Shown here in pieces: positions 23,330-36,510 of a DNA stretch of 64,000 nucleotides (the stretch's first letter is position 1; the number at the start of each line of letters is the position of its first letter). Made by a program: the position numbers and the translations under genes. The notes below the pieces were generated by a model that worked only from the letters and a program-made list of their open reading frames with translations, did not search any database and was not told where the DNA came from. The DNA is from Haplomitrium mnioides. Taxonomy: Eukaryota > Marchantiophyta > Haplomitriopsida > Calobryales. The DNA lies in assembly GCA_049999725.1 (NCBI GenBank), contig JBNGIS010031483.1, forward strand, positions 1-64,000. The letters run 5' to 3'.

Positions 23330-26300
23330 GCTCTTTCTTTCTCAAGCTTTGGTGCTTAACATGACTTTGAAGACAACCGTATGCTATTTTGGAAACTATA
23401 GAAATAGAAAACATTTCAATAAGGCAATCTTTGTTGAAAAAGTTCATGTTCAAATATATGCAGTTCCTGAAGTTGTTCTGAGAACCACAAACACAGACTG
23501 TCCTATCATGGAAGTAGAACACATACCTCAATGTGGGAACTCATGTGCTTTGAAAAGTTTGTATTTTTGTGATGCTATTATAAGAATTGGAAGGGAGATC
23601 TCTCATCACATGGAAATAAATTTCAATTATTGGGGAGCTTTGTATTTGAGTGGAGAATGCACAAACTAAACCACTAATGCAACATGGAGAAAATGTTGCG
23701 TTGGTGGAAAAATGTGACTACATGCATTTGAGATGCAACAAGAATACTTTCATATGTTGAAAACAAGTCTAAAGAAGGATTTTTGACAACATTTAAGGTT
23801 TGACAGTCTAGCATTTTGTTTTATATCCACTTTTGTTGCACCTCCTCACTTCCTTCAAGCATATGTATACAAAAATGCTACTGAATGGCACAATCATCAT
23901 AAGTTGAATCCCAATCTAGATTCACAAGTGTTGGATTTTCTTCAAGTTATCTTTGCTCAAAATCTTTGTGTCCAAGTACTTAAGAATGATGATTAAAGGC
24001 TAGCATATAATTGGGACTTGTGAGTGAAGTTGCAAGAAAAGAGAAACCACAACAATGAGCAAGATACATGCCAATATAATCTTCCAACTGTAGATGAAGT
24101 AGAAATTATTCTTCTCAAAGATGTAGGGGAAGTTGGATCACATGATATTGTTGTCCAAATACAAAGTTGAGTAATGATACACATGAATGCATGCAATCCG
24201 TTATATGATCCTTTGCAATATCTCTTATCCTTTGCAATATCTCTTACTCTTTCCTACCAGAGATGACATATAGCCAATTAGCATCTCTTAATATGGTCCA
24301 TCAAAAGATGCAACAATGCAGCAGTTCTATGCATATTGTTTGGACATTCATTGAGACTAAGTATCCACACTTTATTTTGCTAGAAGACTTTTTCAACAAT
24401 AGTTGATGTTGATGCAAAAATCAAGCCAAACAGCTAAAACTTCCTAATGTTCAATCAATCCAAAATGTGAGCAGAGCTCTATCAAGTCGTGGCTGACATT
24501 GTAGCGGGGATATAGATGCCAACATCATACAATTTGGTTGTTGAATTGTCCTACTATCATCATTCTCAAGGTCGTTGAAGTTTATGCAACAAGCTTATCA
24601 AGATGTTATAGATATTGTACACACTAAAGGTATTCTTGATGTTTTTTTGACATTTACTTGCAATCCAAAATGGACAAAAATAATTGCTGAATTGGAGGAA
24701 GGTCAAAATTCCAGTGATAGACTAGATATTGTATCATATACCTTCAATATAAAGATTGCTACTTTAATGAAAGGAGTAGTCAAAGATGGATGTTTTTCCC
24801 GTGTTATCAACAACATTTGAACAAGGAAGTAAAAAATAAAAAAACTCCCTCATATTTATTTGATCATTATATTTCAACTAGAAGATAAGATTTTAATGAT
24901 AGCAGATATTGATCATTTAGTTTTTGTAGAGCTACCATCTTTTGAAAACACATATGTTTATAAAATTGTCACAAAATGCTTATTGTATGGCCTTTGTAGT
25001 CAAGAATATCTAACAGCTACTTGCATGGTAAACAATATTTGCAAGAAAAGATACCTTTGTATCTATAGCCAACAAATTGTTGTTGGTAAAGATAGTTATG
25101 CTATGTATTGTCGTCAAAATGACAAAAGAGCTTTCGAACGCACATCTAGAGGATTTTCTTCTAACAATCATTGAGTTGTCTCACATAATATGCACCTTAC
25201 CACAAAATCTAATACTCATATGAATGTTGAAATTTTTGCAATCATACATAGTGTAAAATACCTTTTCAAATATGAAAGGCCCCAGTCATATAACTCTTCA
25301 AGTTGAAGAGCCCATGAGCGAAATCAAGAAATATGTAGATGTGAGGTATCTTAACCCTTGCAAAGCTATAGATTCCATGATGTCTTTTAAAAAGCATTGC
25401 AAGAAACCACTTGTCATGCAACTTGAAGATCACTTACTATAATAAAATAATGTTCTTTTCAATAAGGTTGCAAACCTTACCAAAGTTGGTGCACGTCCAA
25501 AAGATCACAACACAACACTAAAGGAATAATTTGCATTTAATATTACAAAAAATGAAGTACATGATGCTTTATACATTGGTTTTCCTTAGTGTCATTCTTT
25601 ACAAAATAACTTGGGAGTCACAAATTTTGGAAAGTTTGAGAACATGGTGTTGAGGCTGTAGGCAAATGTACTTTGTCCAACTTGTCACAAGAGAGTGATT
25701 CTTCTTGCGAATATTGTTGACTATCATGTTTGAATCAATTCTCTTGAAGATCTTTGCACTATAGATGAAATTTTGCACCCAACTTTTCAAGACACATGGA
25801 ATGCTCAAGAGTTGCTTCAAGATGACATAGAATGGAAAAATTGCCTTTTTGAGGCAAGTATTGACCAACATCCACAACAATTACATAATATTTTTGTCAT
25901 TCTTCTCATGTTTTAGACCCTTGACCACCTAAAAGAGTTGTTGTGCAAGTTTGCCAATGAATTCTTGCACCACACCCAAAATCAATAGACTATTAATAGT
26001 GAGAATGTAGATGAGACTCATAATGGAACCCTTTTGCTTTTGGATTCTAGATTGTGTATTGCAAATAAATCACTTGCTGACTTTCCAATTATTCCATTGG
26101 CAGTAGCTCTCGTTGCATGACTTAGAGTTAATGCTCAACTCAATGTATATTGTTTGTATAACATAGCTCAATTACAAGAGAAATTTGACCGCAATGTCTC
26201 TCTAAGCAAAGCATTGTTGTGACTACCATTCTTAACTATGTCTATGGAACCATTTTTAGCATTTTTTTCCTTGATGGTCTTAAAGGTTTATGCAAGACTT

Positions 26301-27600
26301 TTGTCTACAATATTCTTTTGCTTCTAAGCATGTTCATGACAATGTGGCTATTGTCATGGTTTTTTAAGAATAGCTACTCTCTTGCTGGCTAGTGGCAAGA
26401 ATTCTCATTTTTTCTTTAAAATTAGTGATTGACAATGACTCATTTTGTAGATTCAGTCATAGCAGTGACACCTCTGAGGTTGTTCTTGATGCTAATTTAA
26501 TTGTGTGGAATGAGATTGCAACCCAATATCAATATTGGATAGAGGGAGGGGATCTCTCCAAAAGCAATATTATGCAAGTGCCCAATGCATTATTTGGTGG
26601 TAAAGTTATTACATTCACAGGAAAATTTTGCTAGTGACCGATGATTGCCCAAGGATTGCATTCAAAAATTGTTGTAGCTTCTTTGAATTGGTCCCATCTT
26701 TGGTGTGGCATTAGTGTTCTTCAACTTAGGCAGAATATGCGTCTCCAAGAAGAACCCACATCTTGTATATATGCCGACTATATTTTTCATGTTGGTAACA
26801 ATATAATGTCAAGCCTCTACTCAACAATAGGCATCTTGATCTTGATGGTAATGCATCTCCAAACATGGGTCCAAATATTGGTCTCATTTTAGGGATTACA
26901 CATGCTACTTCACTAGAGAACTTGATTGAAATTGTGTTTTCAAATCTTGCTAATTTTGCAACATTAGACAATATGAATAGTTCCAACATCTTGACAACAA
27001 TAAATGTTATGGTCAATAGGATTAACAATTTACTTGTAGCACATATTCAAGGTCAAGAACATATGTTTCTGTTGGTTGATACTTTTGTGAAGCAAGATGA
27101 TCAGGAAATAACTTATGGTCTTGAATTTGTAAACATAATGATTGTGACAATTATGCCTCCCCAATGCTTGGTGCTCAAAGTTGGAGTGCCAGTAACGATA
27201 GCGTAATTGGATGCAACTTGATGTCTTTGCAATGACATACAGTTGATTGTAAATCGACTCGCACATTGCACCATCACAAAAGATTGTCGAAGGTGCACAT
27301 GTTGGTGATATAACGCATCTCTAGCGCATCACCACATCATCTACTAGACCCCAATGACCATTTGCTTTGTTGTGATGTCAATTTCCATTGCAAGTTACAT
27401 TTGCATTAATGGTTAACAAGTTGCAAGGACAAACAAAGAGAACTATAGGCATTTACTATCTACATTGTCTATTACATATGGTGAGTTGTATGTAGCAGTG
27501 TAATGTGCCACTAGTTTTGCCAATAAATGAGCATATTATCTTTACTTTTCTTCTACAACAAACATTGTTTATGAAGAATTCTCCATAGAGTTTCTACATT
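23330..27600 (+). pseudogene. Helitron Rep/helicase, inactivated
   Basis: A rightward decayed gene. The Helitron_like_N region shows LYDPLQY near 24200, then ILDVFLTFTCNPKWTKI (24575-24820), a hallmark of that domain. Next are ADIDHLVFVELP, YLTATCMVNNICKKRY and TTKSNTHMNVEIFAIIHSVKYLFKY (24890-25270 in separate frames). The Pif1-like helicase follows: a degraded Walker A (LDGLKGLCKTFVYNILL, 26270-26320), NALFGGKVITFTGKFC and then LWCGISVLQLRQNMRLQEEP (26590-26750). The C-terminal motif region has CLVLKVGVPV (~27170) and ITYGELYVAV (~27480). Many stops and frameshifts break the frame, and the Walker A glycines are partly lost. No clear 3' hairpin plus CTRR end was seen. Confidence 0.85.
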
Positions 27601-27839
27601 ATACATGAGGATTAGAATCAACATAGAGCTTCATTATACATGGGGATTAGAGTTCGTTGATGATGAAGCATATATTCAAAGGGTTGGAATTCTCACACAA
27701 AAGTGGTTGTAATAGGAAGCTACATTCACAACGTGTAAGTATTAAGAGTAGTGCTCACTAAAGTTGATTTGCAATATTAATACTACATCTACAATGGATT
27801 TTTCTCAAACTCAAACTTGCGCTAGCTCAACGGGTTTAC

Positions 27840-29185
27840 CATATTATTCAAATTTTATACATAAAATTACTTATTTTACATAGATATTTTATTCAAAAAA
27901 TATTTATAATGAAAACTTTATTGAAATTGCATTAGATTTTTTTTCTTAAGAAAGCTAAACATCATTGAACTATGAGTATACTAAATGCATTAAAACACTG
28001 CTCTTAAATATTTTCAAGTTTAATGACAATACATCTAAGATCAAAAAATTGAACTCAACAAAATTTATACAAAAATATTCAATCTAACAAAGATTTATAT
28101 ACTTTATCATTCACATATTTCAAATATATGTTCTTAAGATCAAAATCAAACAAACACACCTATATGAGCATGGACTTCACTACTTTTACCTCTACGTATG
28201 CACTTTCAAGATCAAAATAAAACAAGAACAACCATGCATGCATGGAGTTAAACATATATATCTTTGAGGTATATACTCTTAAGATCAAAATCAAACAACA
28301 ACCATATCTAGGAATGGATTCTATTTCATATTAATAAATACTAAATATCAAAATCAAACAAGTTTCTCATACGAGCATAGACTAAATTATTTATAATTTC
28401 ATTATTGTTTTCAAGATTAAAATCAAACAAGAGCGACTATGGCTAAATGGAATTTAAACAACCGCAATCTTGAACCAAGAATTGCTACTGAGTTCTAGTT
28501 TCATTTCATGCTAAAAAAATGATTTTCAGATTTCAATCTCCAAAATTACATTTTTTAATATTGGTGAATTTTTTAACAAAACTGTTTTCTTAGCTTGCAA
28601 TTTGTTGTATTCATATACTCAAAATGTTTCAAAAACATTTTTGTATCAAATATACAATAAAAAAGTGAATTTAGAATATTATCTTTAAAGAAAATAAGCA
28701 TCAACACATAGAATATGTACAAAACATTTCAAAAATTCAATCACAATATTTCAATGTTTCTTAACAATACTCACAAGACATTAAACTTTCAAAAACCTAA
28801 ATTATTTAGTGAAAAAACATTCAAAGAAAAGAGGATGTGTAGAAGAGACTCACATCTTCATCTACAAACTTCTAACATATGCTTTTAGCTTCCAACTATA
28901 AAGAGAAAAGATGAAAAAAAAAAGAATAGTTATGCTTGCATAGACTTCCGTATGTATATCTTCAAAACATGATCTCTTTCAATCAAAATCAATAAAGAAT
29001 TCCTATGTATGCATACACTCAATCTCTTATAAGCTACAAAAATCTATTCTAAAAATAAAAATCAAAAAGATAACTTGCGTGACAAATGACTTCATAATTC
29101 ATAATTTTAATGTATATTATTAGAAGATCAACACAAGCCTAACGTGTTCAAACACAAACATCAATGTTAGCATGGACTTCCTTGT
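27840..29185. repeat. AT-rich 3' flank of ParB/methyltransferase-like copy B with palindromes, partly duplicated
   Basis: Two similar blocks follow one another (27840-28450 and 28470-29185). Each has AT-rich text (CATTAAAACA, ATTTTCAA) then palindrome units such as ACCATGCATGCATGGAGTT or TTATGCTTGCATAGACTTCC set in a framework of AAGATCAAAATCAAACAAGAAC, period ~60-85 bp. The first block resembles 1245-1470. No gene is present. Confidence 0.55.
28461..28511 (+). repeat. Recurrent GAGTTC-type motif, copy 3
   Basis: AATCTTGAACCAAGAATTGCTACTGAGTTC-type sequence, the same orientation relative to the leftward copy B as copy 1 has to copy A. Confidence 0.55.
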
Positions 29186-29389
29186 ATACATTTTACGTAT
29201 CGCATAGTGTTTTATCCAAAATTCATTCATTCTTATAAGGTAGCTCATCCAATCGAACTTCATAACATATATATTAAACAATTTCTTATAAAGGATCATT
29301 TATTAAGACATATGCATCTAGGTGACATTGGACTTGAACTTTTTGAAATCAAATACTTTACTATATATGTAGAGTTTACATTAATCATG

Positions 29390-30570
29390 AGCTTCCTCAA
29401 TCTTTTCCTCTTCAAGACAGATGGTGTTCTCTAGATCAATTGATTGAGAAGCCTAAGCATCTACACCCATTGATGAATCCTGTTTGGAATTTCTGGTCTC
29501 CAAAATAGCAACAGAGTTATCTAATGTACCTGCTCTACCATGAGAAATAGACTTCTTGTGAAAGCGTAAACAATTTTTGACTCAATGACATGTGATGTCA
29601 AAGACGCCATTGTCAAAACTCTCTAATGTAAAATCCAACCATGCTAAGAAGACAAATGATCGATGAAAAATTTATAAAGAACATGTGGCTTTTGGTTAAC
29701 ATTTATTAGAGCATCATCTCTAGGATGTTTGAGTTTTGCAAATACTACAAGGCAACTAAACACACTCCACATAATTTGTTGAAGGTGACCAACTGCATCA
29801 TTTGATTGTAGATTGAATAACTTCATGTTGTATTTTCTCTACTTTGTTTAGTAGCCTACCACCCAATATTCATGGGCATGTGCAATTTTAGAGCCACAAG
29901 AATGATGAATGTTTGTTTTGTTTCTACAATGATCAAATAAAATTTATAATATACATCAAGGAAAAAAAACAATTGCAAAACAAACATACGAGCAACAAAT
30001 TTAAAAAAAAAAGGAACTTTAATAAGACTACCTAGATGTTATAATTGATGGTGCTTCTAAAAGAGTATCCTCGATGATGCTAAACTCTTGTAAATGGTGA
30101 ATGATGACAAATGACCAAAATTCAAAGATTGTAATTGTTGCAAAGGATGAAATCATGTTGAAAATGTCATCCTTGGAATAGGGCTATAAATTGTCATGCT
30201 TGTATTCCTTAAGAACGTAACCATAAGAATACTAGCAATAGCAAGAGCGAAACCTCATGGTTTCATGAGTCCTTTTAGTTGCTAGTATTGGACTCTCCGT
30301 GGACTTGGCAAAATGCCACATTGAGTATGTCTACATAGAATTTCACATTATAGTCCTCTACATTAAAACATGCCTTTGAAAGAGGGACATGAACTTCATT
30401 ATGCTGCCTTGCTTTCCATTCTCTTGCTTTTTAACAATGAAACAGAAAATCAGAAGGGTAAGAGACCAAGGTGGAGCTTGGTCTTGATCTTTAGTGGCTT
30501 ATTCAATAGCCTCAATTTTTTTCTGCCCTTGGCAATTGTGTCAACATTTTTGCAAGTTAATGCTTGAATG
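29390..30570 (-). pseudogene. ParB/methyltransferase-like gene, copy B (3' part only)
   Basis: A leftward decayed coding region that aligns with the second and third exons of the copy at 37.6-40.7 kb. It begins LTCKNVD-like at 30570 and has ILMVTFL/ASILYGY-type frames at the DIPY-like position. A likely splice site lies at ~30034, and a second exon with MKLFNLQSNDAVGHLQQIMW (29826 downward) ends LSREHH/EEEKIEEAHD near 29395. The C-x-G-x-G-T-like segment is deleted: FFIDHLSS runs almost directly into the later RVLTMASL segment. The upstream ParB-like half is absent, replaced by the array and the gap at 31029. Many stops. Confidence 0.5.
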
Positions 30571-30599
30571 TTTTTTTCTCTAAGAAATAAAACAAGCTA

Positions 30600-30826
30600 C
30601 AAATCAATATTGGAAAGAATGTAATTAAAAGCGCTTCTAAAACAAGAATTCCATGCGTGGATAGACCTCTTAGCGCTAAGAGTCTTCCCACCAGTTACAA
30701 AAGAACTCCGTTGGCCAAAGTGCTTACAAACAAAGAGTCAATGCGCCCATAGTAGTCCATGCGTTTGGTGGTCTAAGCTCGCACAAACTACAAAAGTTTA
30801 TGCGCACATGGACTCTTTAAACAATT
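30600..30826. repeat. Palindrome array in the intron of copy B
   Basis: Units such as CCATGCGTGGATAGACC, CAATGCGCCCATAGTAGTCC and TTATGCGCACATGGACTC precede the first methyltransferase-side exon of copy B. This is the same position as the intron arrays at 39001-39432 and 52585-52790. Confidence 0.65.
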
Positions 30827-30840
30827 GCTACTTTGAACTA
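30820..30840 (+). repeat. Short match to the recurrent terminal motif
   Basis: ACAATTGCTACTTTGAACTA matches the outer part of the motif at 15778 and 41692 only. It lies left of the transposase 3' flank array at 31130, facing the motif at 41645-41692 in inverted orientation, as a terminal inverted repeat of one element copy would. Confidence 0.35.
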
Positions 30841-31028
30841 GTAGGAACAAGCTACTCAAAACAAGAACTTTTATTTTCTTCAAGAAAAAACATAGCTTTT
30901 GAGCTAAAAAAATAGAGAAAACAAGGTTATTTTTGAAAAAAAAAACTACGTGAGTTTTTGAGCTTTATTTTTTGTTGTTTTAACAAGCATGATAAAGCGA
31001 TAATCAATTTCATTATGCAAAATCAAAT

Positions 31029-31128
31029 NNNNNNNNNNNNNNNNNNNNNNNNNNNNNNNNNNNNNNNNNNNNNNNNNNNNNNNNNNNNNNNNNNNNNNNN
31101 NNNNNNNNNNNNNNNNNNNNNNNNNNNN
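31029..31128. other. Assembly gap (100 N)
   Basis: A fixed-size run of N between two array blocks. The true length is unknown, and open frames spanning it mean nothing. Confidence 1.
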
Positions 31129-31129
31129 T

Positions 31130-31850
31130 TGGTTGCACAAACTCTATACGCGCATAGACATGGTGCTTTTTAAAACTTTGTGTTTGGAAAAAAATAGAAA
31201 ACATGAGGAAAATACCCAAGCGGACTAGAAGTCAAGGGAATGAGTTTGGAATTGTAAGGCACAAAACCCACAAAATAAAACATTGCATGGATTTCAGAGC
31301 TCTATTTTCAAGTTCAAGCAAGAAAAAAGCTTTCTTTTGTAGTTGAAAATCTATGCGCAAAAAGGTTGAAGTGAGCACATTTTAGATGGTTTAAGCAATC
31401 AAGAATATTTTATAATGCAGACAATCATATATGCAAAGAAGTCAAAAAGAGTTTTTGAGCGATGTAGAATCTAAGTTCTACACGGTAGTCTTTGTATGTA
31501 GAAGCTTGAGGGTTGTATATGAGAGTTAGTACGTGTGGAAGACTTGGACTTCCATACAAAAGTCTATGCACGCATAGAAACCCGAGCTCAACATTTGAAC
31601 ACTCCACACCAAAGTCTATGCGGATATAGGAATTCAAGCTCAACATCTGAACACTCCACACCAAAGTCGCTCATAGGAATCCAAGCTCAACATTTGAACA
31701 CTCGACAATAAAGACTATGTTGAACTTAGGTTTTAAATTCCATAGCAGAGTCTTTGCGCTCATGAGGTTTCGACTTGCTCATCAAAGTCTCTTTGCACAT
31801 AGGGTTCAGACTTCCACATTTGAGCATATATGTGCTAAAGGTTCTATTTT
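31130..31850. repeat. Transposase 3'-flank palindrome array, beside T3
   Basis: Units of ~55-75 bp: CCAAAGTCTATGCGxxxATAGGAATTC then AAGCTCAACATTTGAACACTC. The reverse complement (GACTTTGGTGTGGA, TTGAGCTTGAATTCCTATG) matches the array at 49640-50240, which lies downstream of transposase copy T2. The array type therefore goes with the position next to the transposase 3' end. From 31850 to 32400 the DNA is AT-rich without a gene. Confidence 0.75.
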
Positions 31851-32666
31851 TTACAATGAACTCTAGGCATGCTTAACATTCTATTTTTTGATTTGGAATC
31901 TAAAAGTAAAAGAAGTAAGAAGCTCTACATTTGAGTCAAAGTGCGTTAAAGGTTTCAAGTTTTACATCAAAGTTCTTGCAAGCAAAAGATTAAGTAGTCT
32001 AGTTGGGCAGACGCTTCAGCAATACCAAAACATTAAACTCTTCTAGCAAATAATAAAGAAGTAAAGAATATAGCTACATATAGGATAAGAAAAAATTTTA
32101 TAAACCAAATGAAAATGTTACCTATATCCTCAAGTTTCATTCAGAGAGAATAATAATGAACTTGGAATGATGTACACTAAAAAGCTAAAAGCAACATATA
32201 AATTAAAAAATTCTTCAAAACATTCTTGAGTACTTTATAAAATAATATTATTAAATTACAATATAAATTGAAAGTATGCACTATACAATGAGGTTTTTAA
32301 ATGACTTTGCTCACTCGTGTCGACTTCCTTGGATTCAGTTATAGAAGATTCATCAAGGTTAACACAATTTCCCTCAGTGTTATTAACATTGATTGAACAT
32401 CAAGGTTGATTTCTTTTTGTCATTTGTACTTAAATAGATTTGATTTAATGGTAGCTAGAGTAGTTTTCCTCAATTGGTTATTTTGGATGAGAAGAAAATC
32501 AAAAGACAAAATCACAATTTGTGTTATATCAAGTACATCCAAATGTAGCTTGGATTTGCATCTCCTTTTTGTTGCTACTATTTTTTTCTGAAAAGTATTG
32601 GCCAAAAAATGCATCTTCAACCTTACAAGTGAACCAGAACCATTGAACACGTACTCATTTTGGGTT

Positions 32667-33066
32667 NNNNNNNNNNNNNNNNNNNNNNNNNNNNNNNNNN
32701 NNNNNNNNNNNNNNNNNNNNNNNNNNNNNNNNNNNNNNNNNNNNNNNNNNNNNNNNNNNNNNNNNNNNNNNNNNNNNNNNNNNNNNNNNNNNNNNNNNNN
32801 NNNNNNNNNNNNNNNNNNNNNNNNNNNNNNNNNNNNNNNNNNNNNNNNNNNNNNNNNNNNNNNNNNNNNNNNNNNNNNNNNNNNNNNNNNNNNNNNNNNN
32901 NNNNNNNNNNNNNNNNNNNNNNNNNNNNNNNNNNNNNNNNNNNNNNNNNNNNNNNNNNNNNNNNNNNNNNNNNNNNNNNNNNNNNNNNNNNNNNNNNNNN
33001 NNNNNNNNNNNNNNNNNNNNNNNNNNNNNNNNNNNNNNNNNNNNNNNNNNNNNNNNNNNNNNNNNN
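32667..33066. other. Assembly gap (400 N) inside T3
   Basis: The gap lies in the C-terminal part of the leftward transposase copy. Flanks on both sides match copy T2 (48.3-49.1 kb). Confidence 1.
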
Positions 33067-34259
33067 CTTCATTATAGATTGCTCAACATGTGGAAAATAA
33101 ACGTTCTACTGGAACATCTTCCTCTGTCTATTGAGCATCAAACTGAGAATCTAGACAAACATTTTGAGAATCATTACAAGTACTTGTTAGTTGTGAAGGT
33201 GGAAAGGTGGATTGTGCTTCAATTCATTGTCTTTTTCTTTAAAGGATGTAAGCCACAATCTCTTGTTGGGTAAGAAAAAAGTCAGTCCACCATTGAATAT
33301 CAGAATATGTAAAAAACTTGTAGCAATTCTCGCTTATGTTTTCCAATATTGCAAACACCACTTTCTTTGTGTCAACTTCTCTTTCTTCTTTTTGAGATCA
33401 TTTGATTTCAGAATATGCCTTAAGAAGAATCAATATTGAACTTAAAATTTCTCTTTCCACTTCAGGTTGACACTTGAGTTGACAAATACCATTCAGAGGT
33501 AACCAAAATTCATCTATTGAAAATTGTTTGCTCCAAATCTTTGCCTTTGAATCACTCAACTTGAACTTGAATTGTTGATTAAAGGTAATATCATGCATCC
33601 TTGAACTAGAGAGAGACACTGTTGCAGAAACATTTTAAAATCTCAAGTTTCCATCAAAAGAGTTATATGAGGTTTAAGATTATAAGATAATTGTACCGCC
33701 TCACTAAGACTCATAATTGTGAAAGCTTTGACACATTTAAAACGTTTCAAGAATCTGTTGAACATTTGATCGATTTGATCATAAGTATGGCCAACTATAA
33801 GAAATCCCACCTTGATTTTTTGAAAAACATTCTTGGCAATAAGGAGATCAAGATATCTAAATAGGATGGAATTCTTATTCCCTCATGTCATATTGTTCAA
33901 CTGAAGGTACAAAGTTGGAGGCAGTGGCCCTTCAAAGTCATTTAATATTCTATTGAGCACCATAGTTGTCAAATTGGAGTCGCTTCTCAAGTTTCTGTAG
34001 GTTAAAAAGACCTTTGAAAAAAGAGCATGATTGAATATTAATGAACCAACAACATGTACTACCACCAAACAATCTTTGTCAATGTTTTTTGGTGGCAAAG
34101 GCTAATGTAGAATGGCTATTTTCTTCTGATCCATTCCATTGATCACAATTTCCAAGTACTTTTGACCATCGACATAACATTTTCTTCAATAGTTTGTAAG
34201 TTATGTTCTTTCTTGCATTTGTTGGTCACAATGGAGAAACAATTGGTAGTTATATTTGA

Positions 34260-35129
34260 CTGCATTATGACAAAACACCAAAGAGATAAAAGTAGTTCAG
34301 TAAAAGATGTCTTGATGTTTCGAACTCCAAAAGATGACGTCAAGTGCTAAAAATATTCAAATCATCTTCAAAAAATATTTGGATCGTTAGAAGCAAAAAT
34401 TTGAAAAAAGGTTAAATTATTTTTTCAGTTAATTCAAATATGGGAGAATTCGAATAATATTCACAATAAGTACTTGTCTTTTACTTGAAATAAGCAAAAG
34501 TTTCAAGAGGAGAAAAACAAGATTTGCGCACAATGGGTCACAAATTGGAACTTCCATTTCAGATGTAGCTTGGACTTTTTGTTCACAAAGGATTAAAAAA
34601 AAAAAAGTTTGATGCACGCATAGGATCAGTGGAAACAATAACTCATCTTATACGTGCATAGGACCAAAATCAACAACATCAATATCTTAGCTTGCTTTGA
34701 TTGTTGTCATGACAGGATTTGAAAGAAACAAGAACAAAACCTATGTGCGCATAGTTTTTGCAAACAACATTAACAATTCTTGATATTATTTATCTAGCAA
34801 TGGGCTTTGGATTCAAAGCAATAATAGCAAAACCCGGTGCAAGGCTAAGGTCACATCCAACAATGAGAACGATTTCCTTGCTTTATTTGACTCTCGACAT
34901 GGTTTGGATTCAAACTAAAGGAACAAAACTTAAGCAAACTTAAAAGTCTATTCTGACAACTCAAAATACTAAGGTTTATTTAACTCAAACCTCAGTTGTG
35001 AAACAACTTAACAAAACAAATGTCTTGTTGCACTAAGTTGAGAAAGGATAACATACTAAAACTAAGCTTTGAGTCTTGTAAAAATGCATCATAATAACTG
35101 TAGCTTTCGAAAGAGAAGAAATTTGTTAG
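34260..35129 (-). repeat. Transposase intron with palindrome array, T3
   Basis: Bounded on the right by the exon end GACAAAG (donor mutated to CT) and on the left by ATAATGCAG before TCAAATATAA, the same acceptor context as in T2. Between 34515 and 34780 it has palindromes such as ATGCACGCATAGG, TATACGTGCATAGG and CCTATGTGCGCATAG in a framework of AACAAGAACAAAA and AACAACATTAAC. Length 870 bases. Confidence 0.65.
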
Positions 35130-36334
35130 CTTTGTCGAACTCCAAGACAGATTTTTCTTGCAAAGATTTTATTTCTTTGCAAGTTTCACAAATAGAAAAT
35201 CTATTGTGTTTTGGAATTTTAACATTTGGAAAATGAGTTCTCTAATATTTGGTAAAACAAAAAAAAACTAAGAATGCAACTAGGATCTTTCTCTTTTAAA
35301 TAAGTTGTGTAGTAGTTATAAAATTCCCATATTGTAAAATCATTGAGCAAGTTATAAACTTTGTGAGTAGGCATTCTCTCACAATGTCTCTGAAAAGAAC
35401 TATCTTTCCATTCACGCACAAATACTCCTTTAGCAGATAATTCTCTATTTCAAAAATTGCATATAGGATATGCATTTTTGAGATTTTGAATCTTTTGAAT
35501 TCTACCATTCCCTACTGATAATATTAAATTGAAAGCTCTTCTCTAGACAATGGTGCTACCAAGCAAAGTGAACCAATGGTCAACATCAAAGTATTTTCTT
35601 GGTATTCCTCACTATAATATGATATCTCAATTCTCATGCTCTTATTATGATGAACTTTCCACAAAGAATTTTCACGTAAAGTGTTTGCCTATTTGGGTTT
35701 TGGCCCAAACAAAGAATTCTTATGTATTGTCAGTTGATTCAGTCTATAGGCGAATCCAACCATCAGAGATAACTCATCATCTTGAAAATCTTGAACATCA
35801 TCGATAACACTATTTGTTCTTTGAAATTAAGTTTTTGATGGATGTAGACCATCTTGAGGATTGGATGAACTAGACCATGCCAAAACAGAATCTTCATCAA
35901 CATCTTGAACATTAGGAAATGTTGTATGTAAAATAATCGGAGCCCTTGGCAATAGTTCCAACGAAATGTTGACTGAATGAGGCTCTTTGCTAGAATCATT
36001 CCCTAAACTATTGTCTAAGGATTCCTCCAATGGAATTTTATTTCTAAGATATTTCCCAATCTCATTTAGAGGTCCAACTTGATTAGAAATCACTCAATGT
36101 TTGAGTGGTGCCATTGGTGACATTGAATCATCTCCAAAATTGAAACAATCTACTGATTCTATGTTTTTTGTATTTTGAATAGACACATTTGGATCTTGAA
36201 CATCAAGGTCTTCATCTGATAAGGATGAAGAAAGGTCCACAACTATCTAGAAATTCTAACTTGAACGTCTTTTTGTTGATATGTTGAAGTAGTCAAGAGA
36301 AAGATTCAACTTTGATCGCTTGACAAGCAATAAA

Positions 36335-36510
36335 GATCCACTGTGTGCAAAAGGTTGAGTCTTGGATCCTATTTTTGCATTGGGTTCCCTCTTTGATCTT
36401 TTGCACGCAAGTTGTTCACTCTTTGATCCTATACGCACATTGGGTTCACTTCTTAACTCTATGCGCTCATAGGGTTCAATCCCTAATCTTATGCGTGCAT
36501 ATGAATCACT
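36335..36510 (-). repeat. Exonic palindrome array encoding a ten-residue repeat, T3
   Basis: The coding strand has five to six units of 30 bp carrying CCTATG(A/C)GC(G/A)CATAG-like palindromes. They are in frame and read EPYERIELRS, EPNVRIGSKS, EQLACKRSKR, EPNAKIGSKT. The 30-bp period preserves both the palindrome and the reading frame. Confidence 0.8.

Noticed and set aside
23328-23669. A separate host gene at the start of the Helitron region
   Set aside because: The position and downstream motifs fit the upstream part of the Helitron protein better, and no independent domain is visible.
32598-33100. Long open frames across 32.6-33.1 kb
   Set aside because: They consist of N bases from the assembly gap and carry no information.
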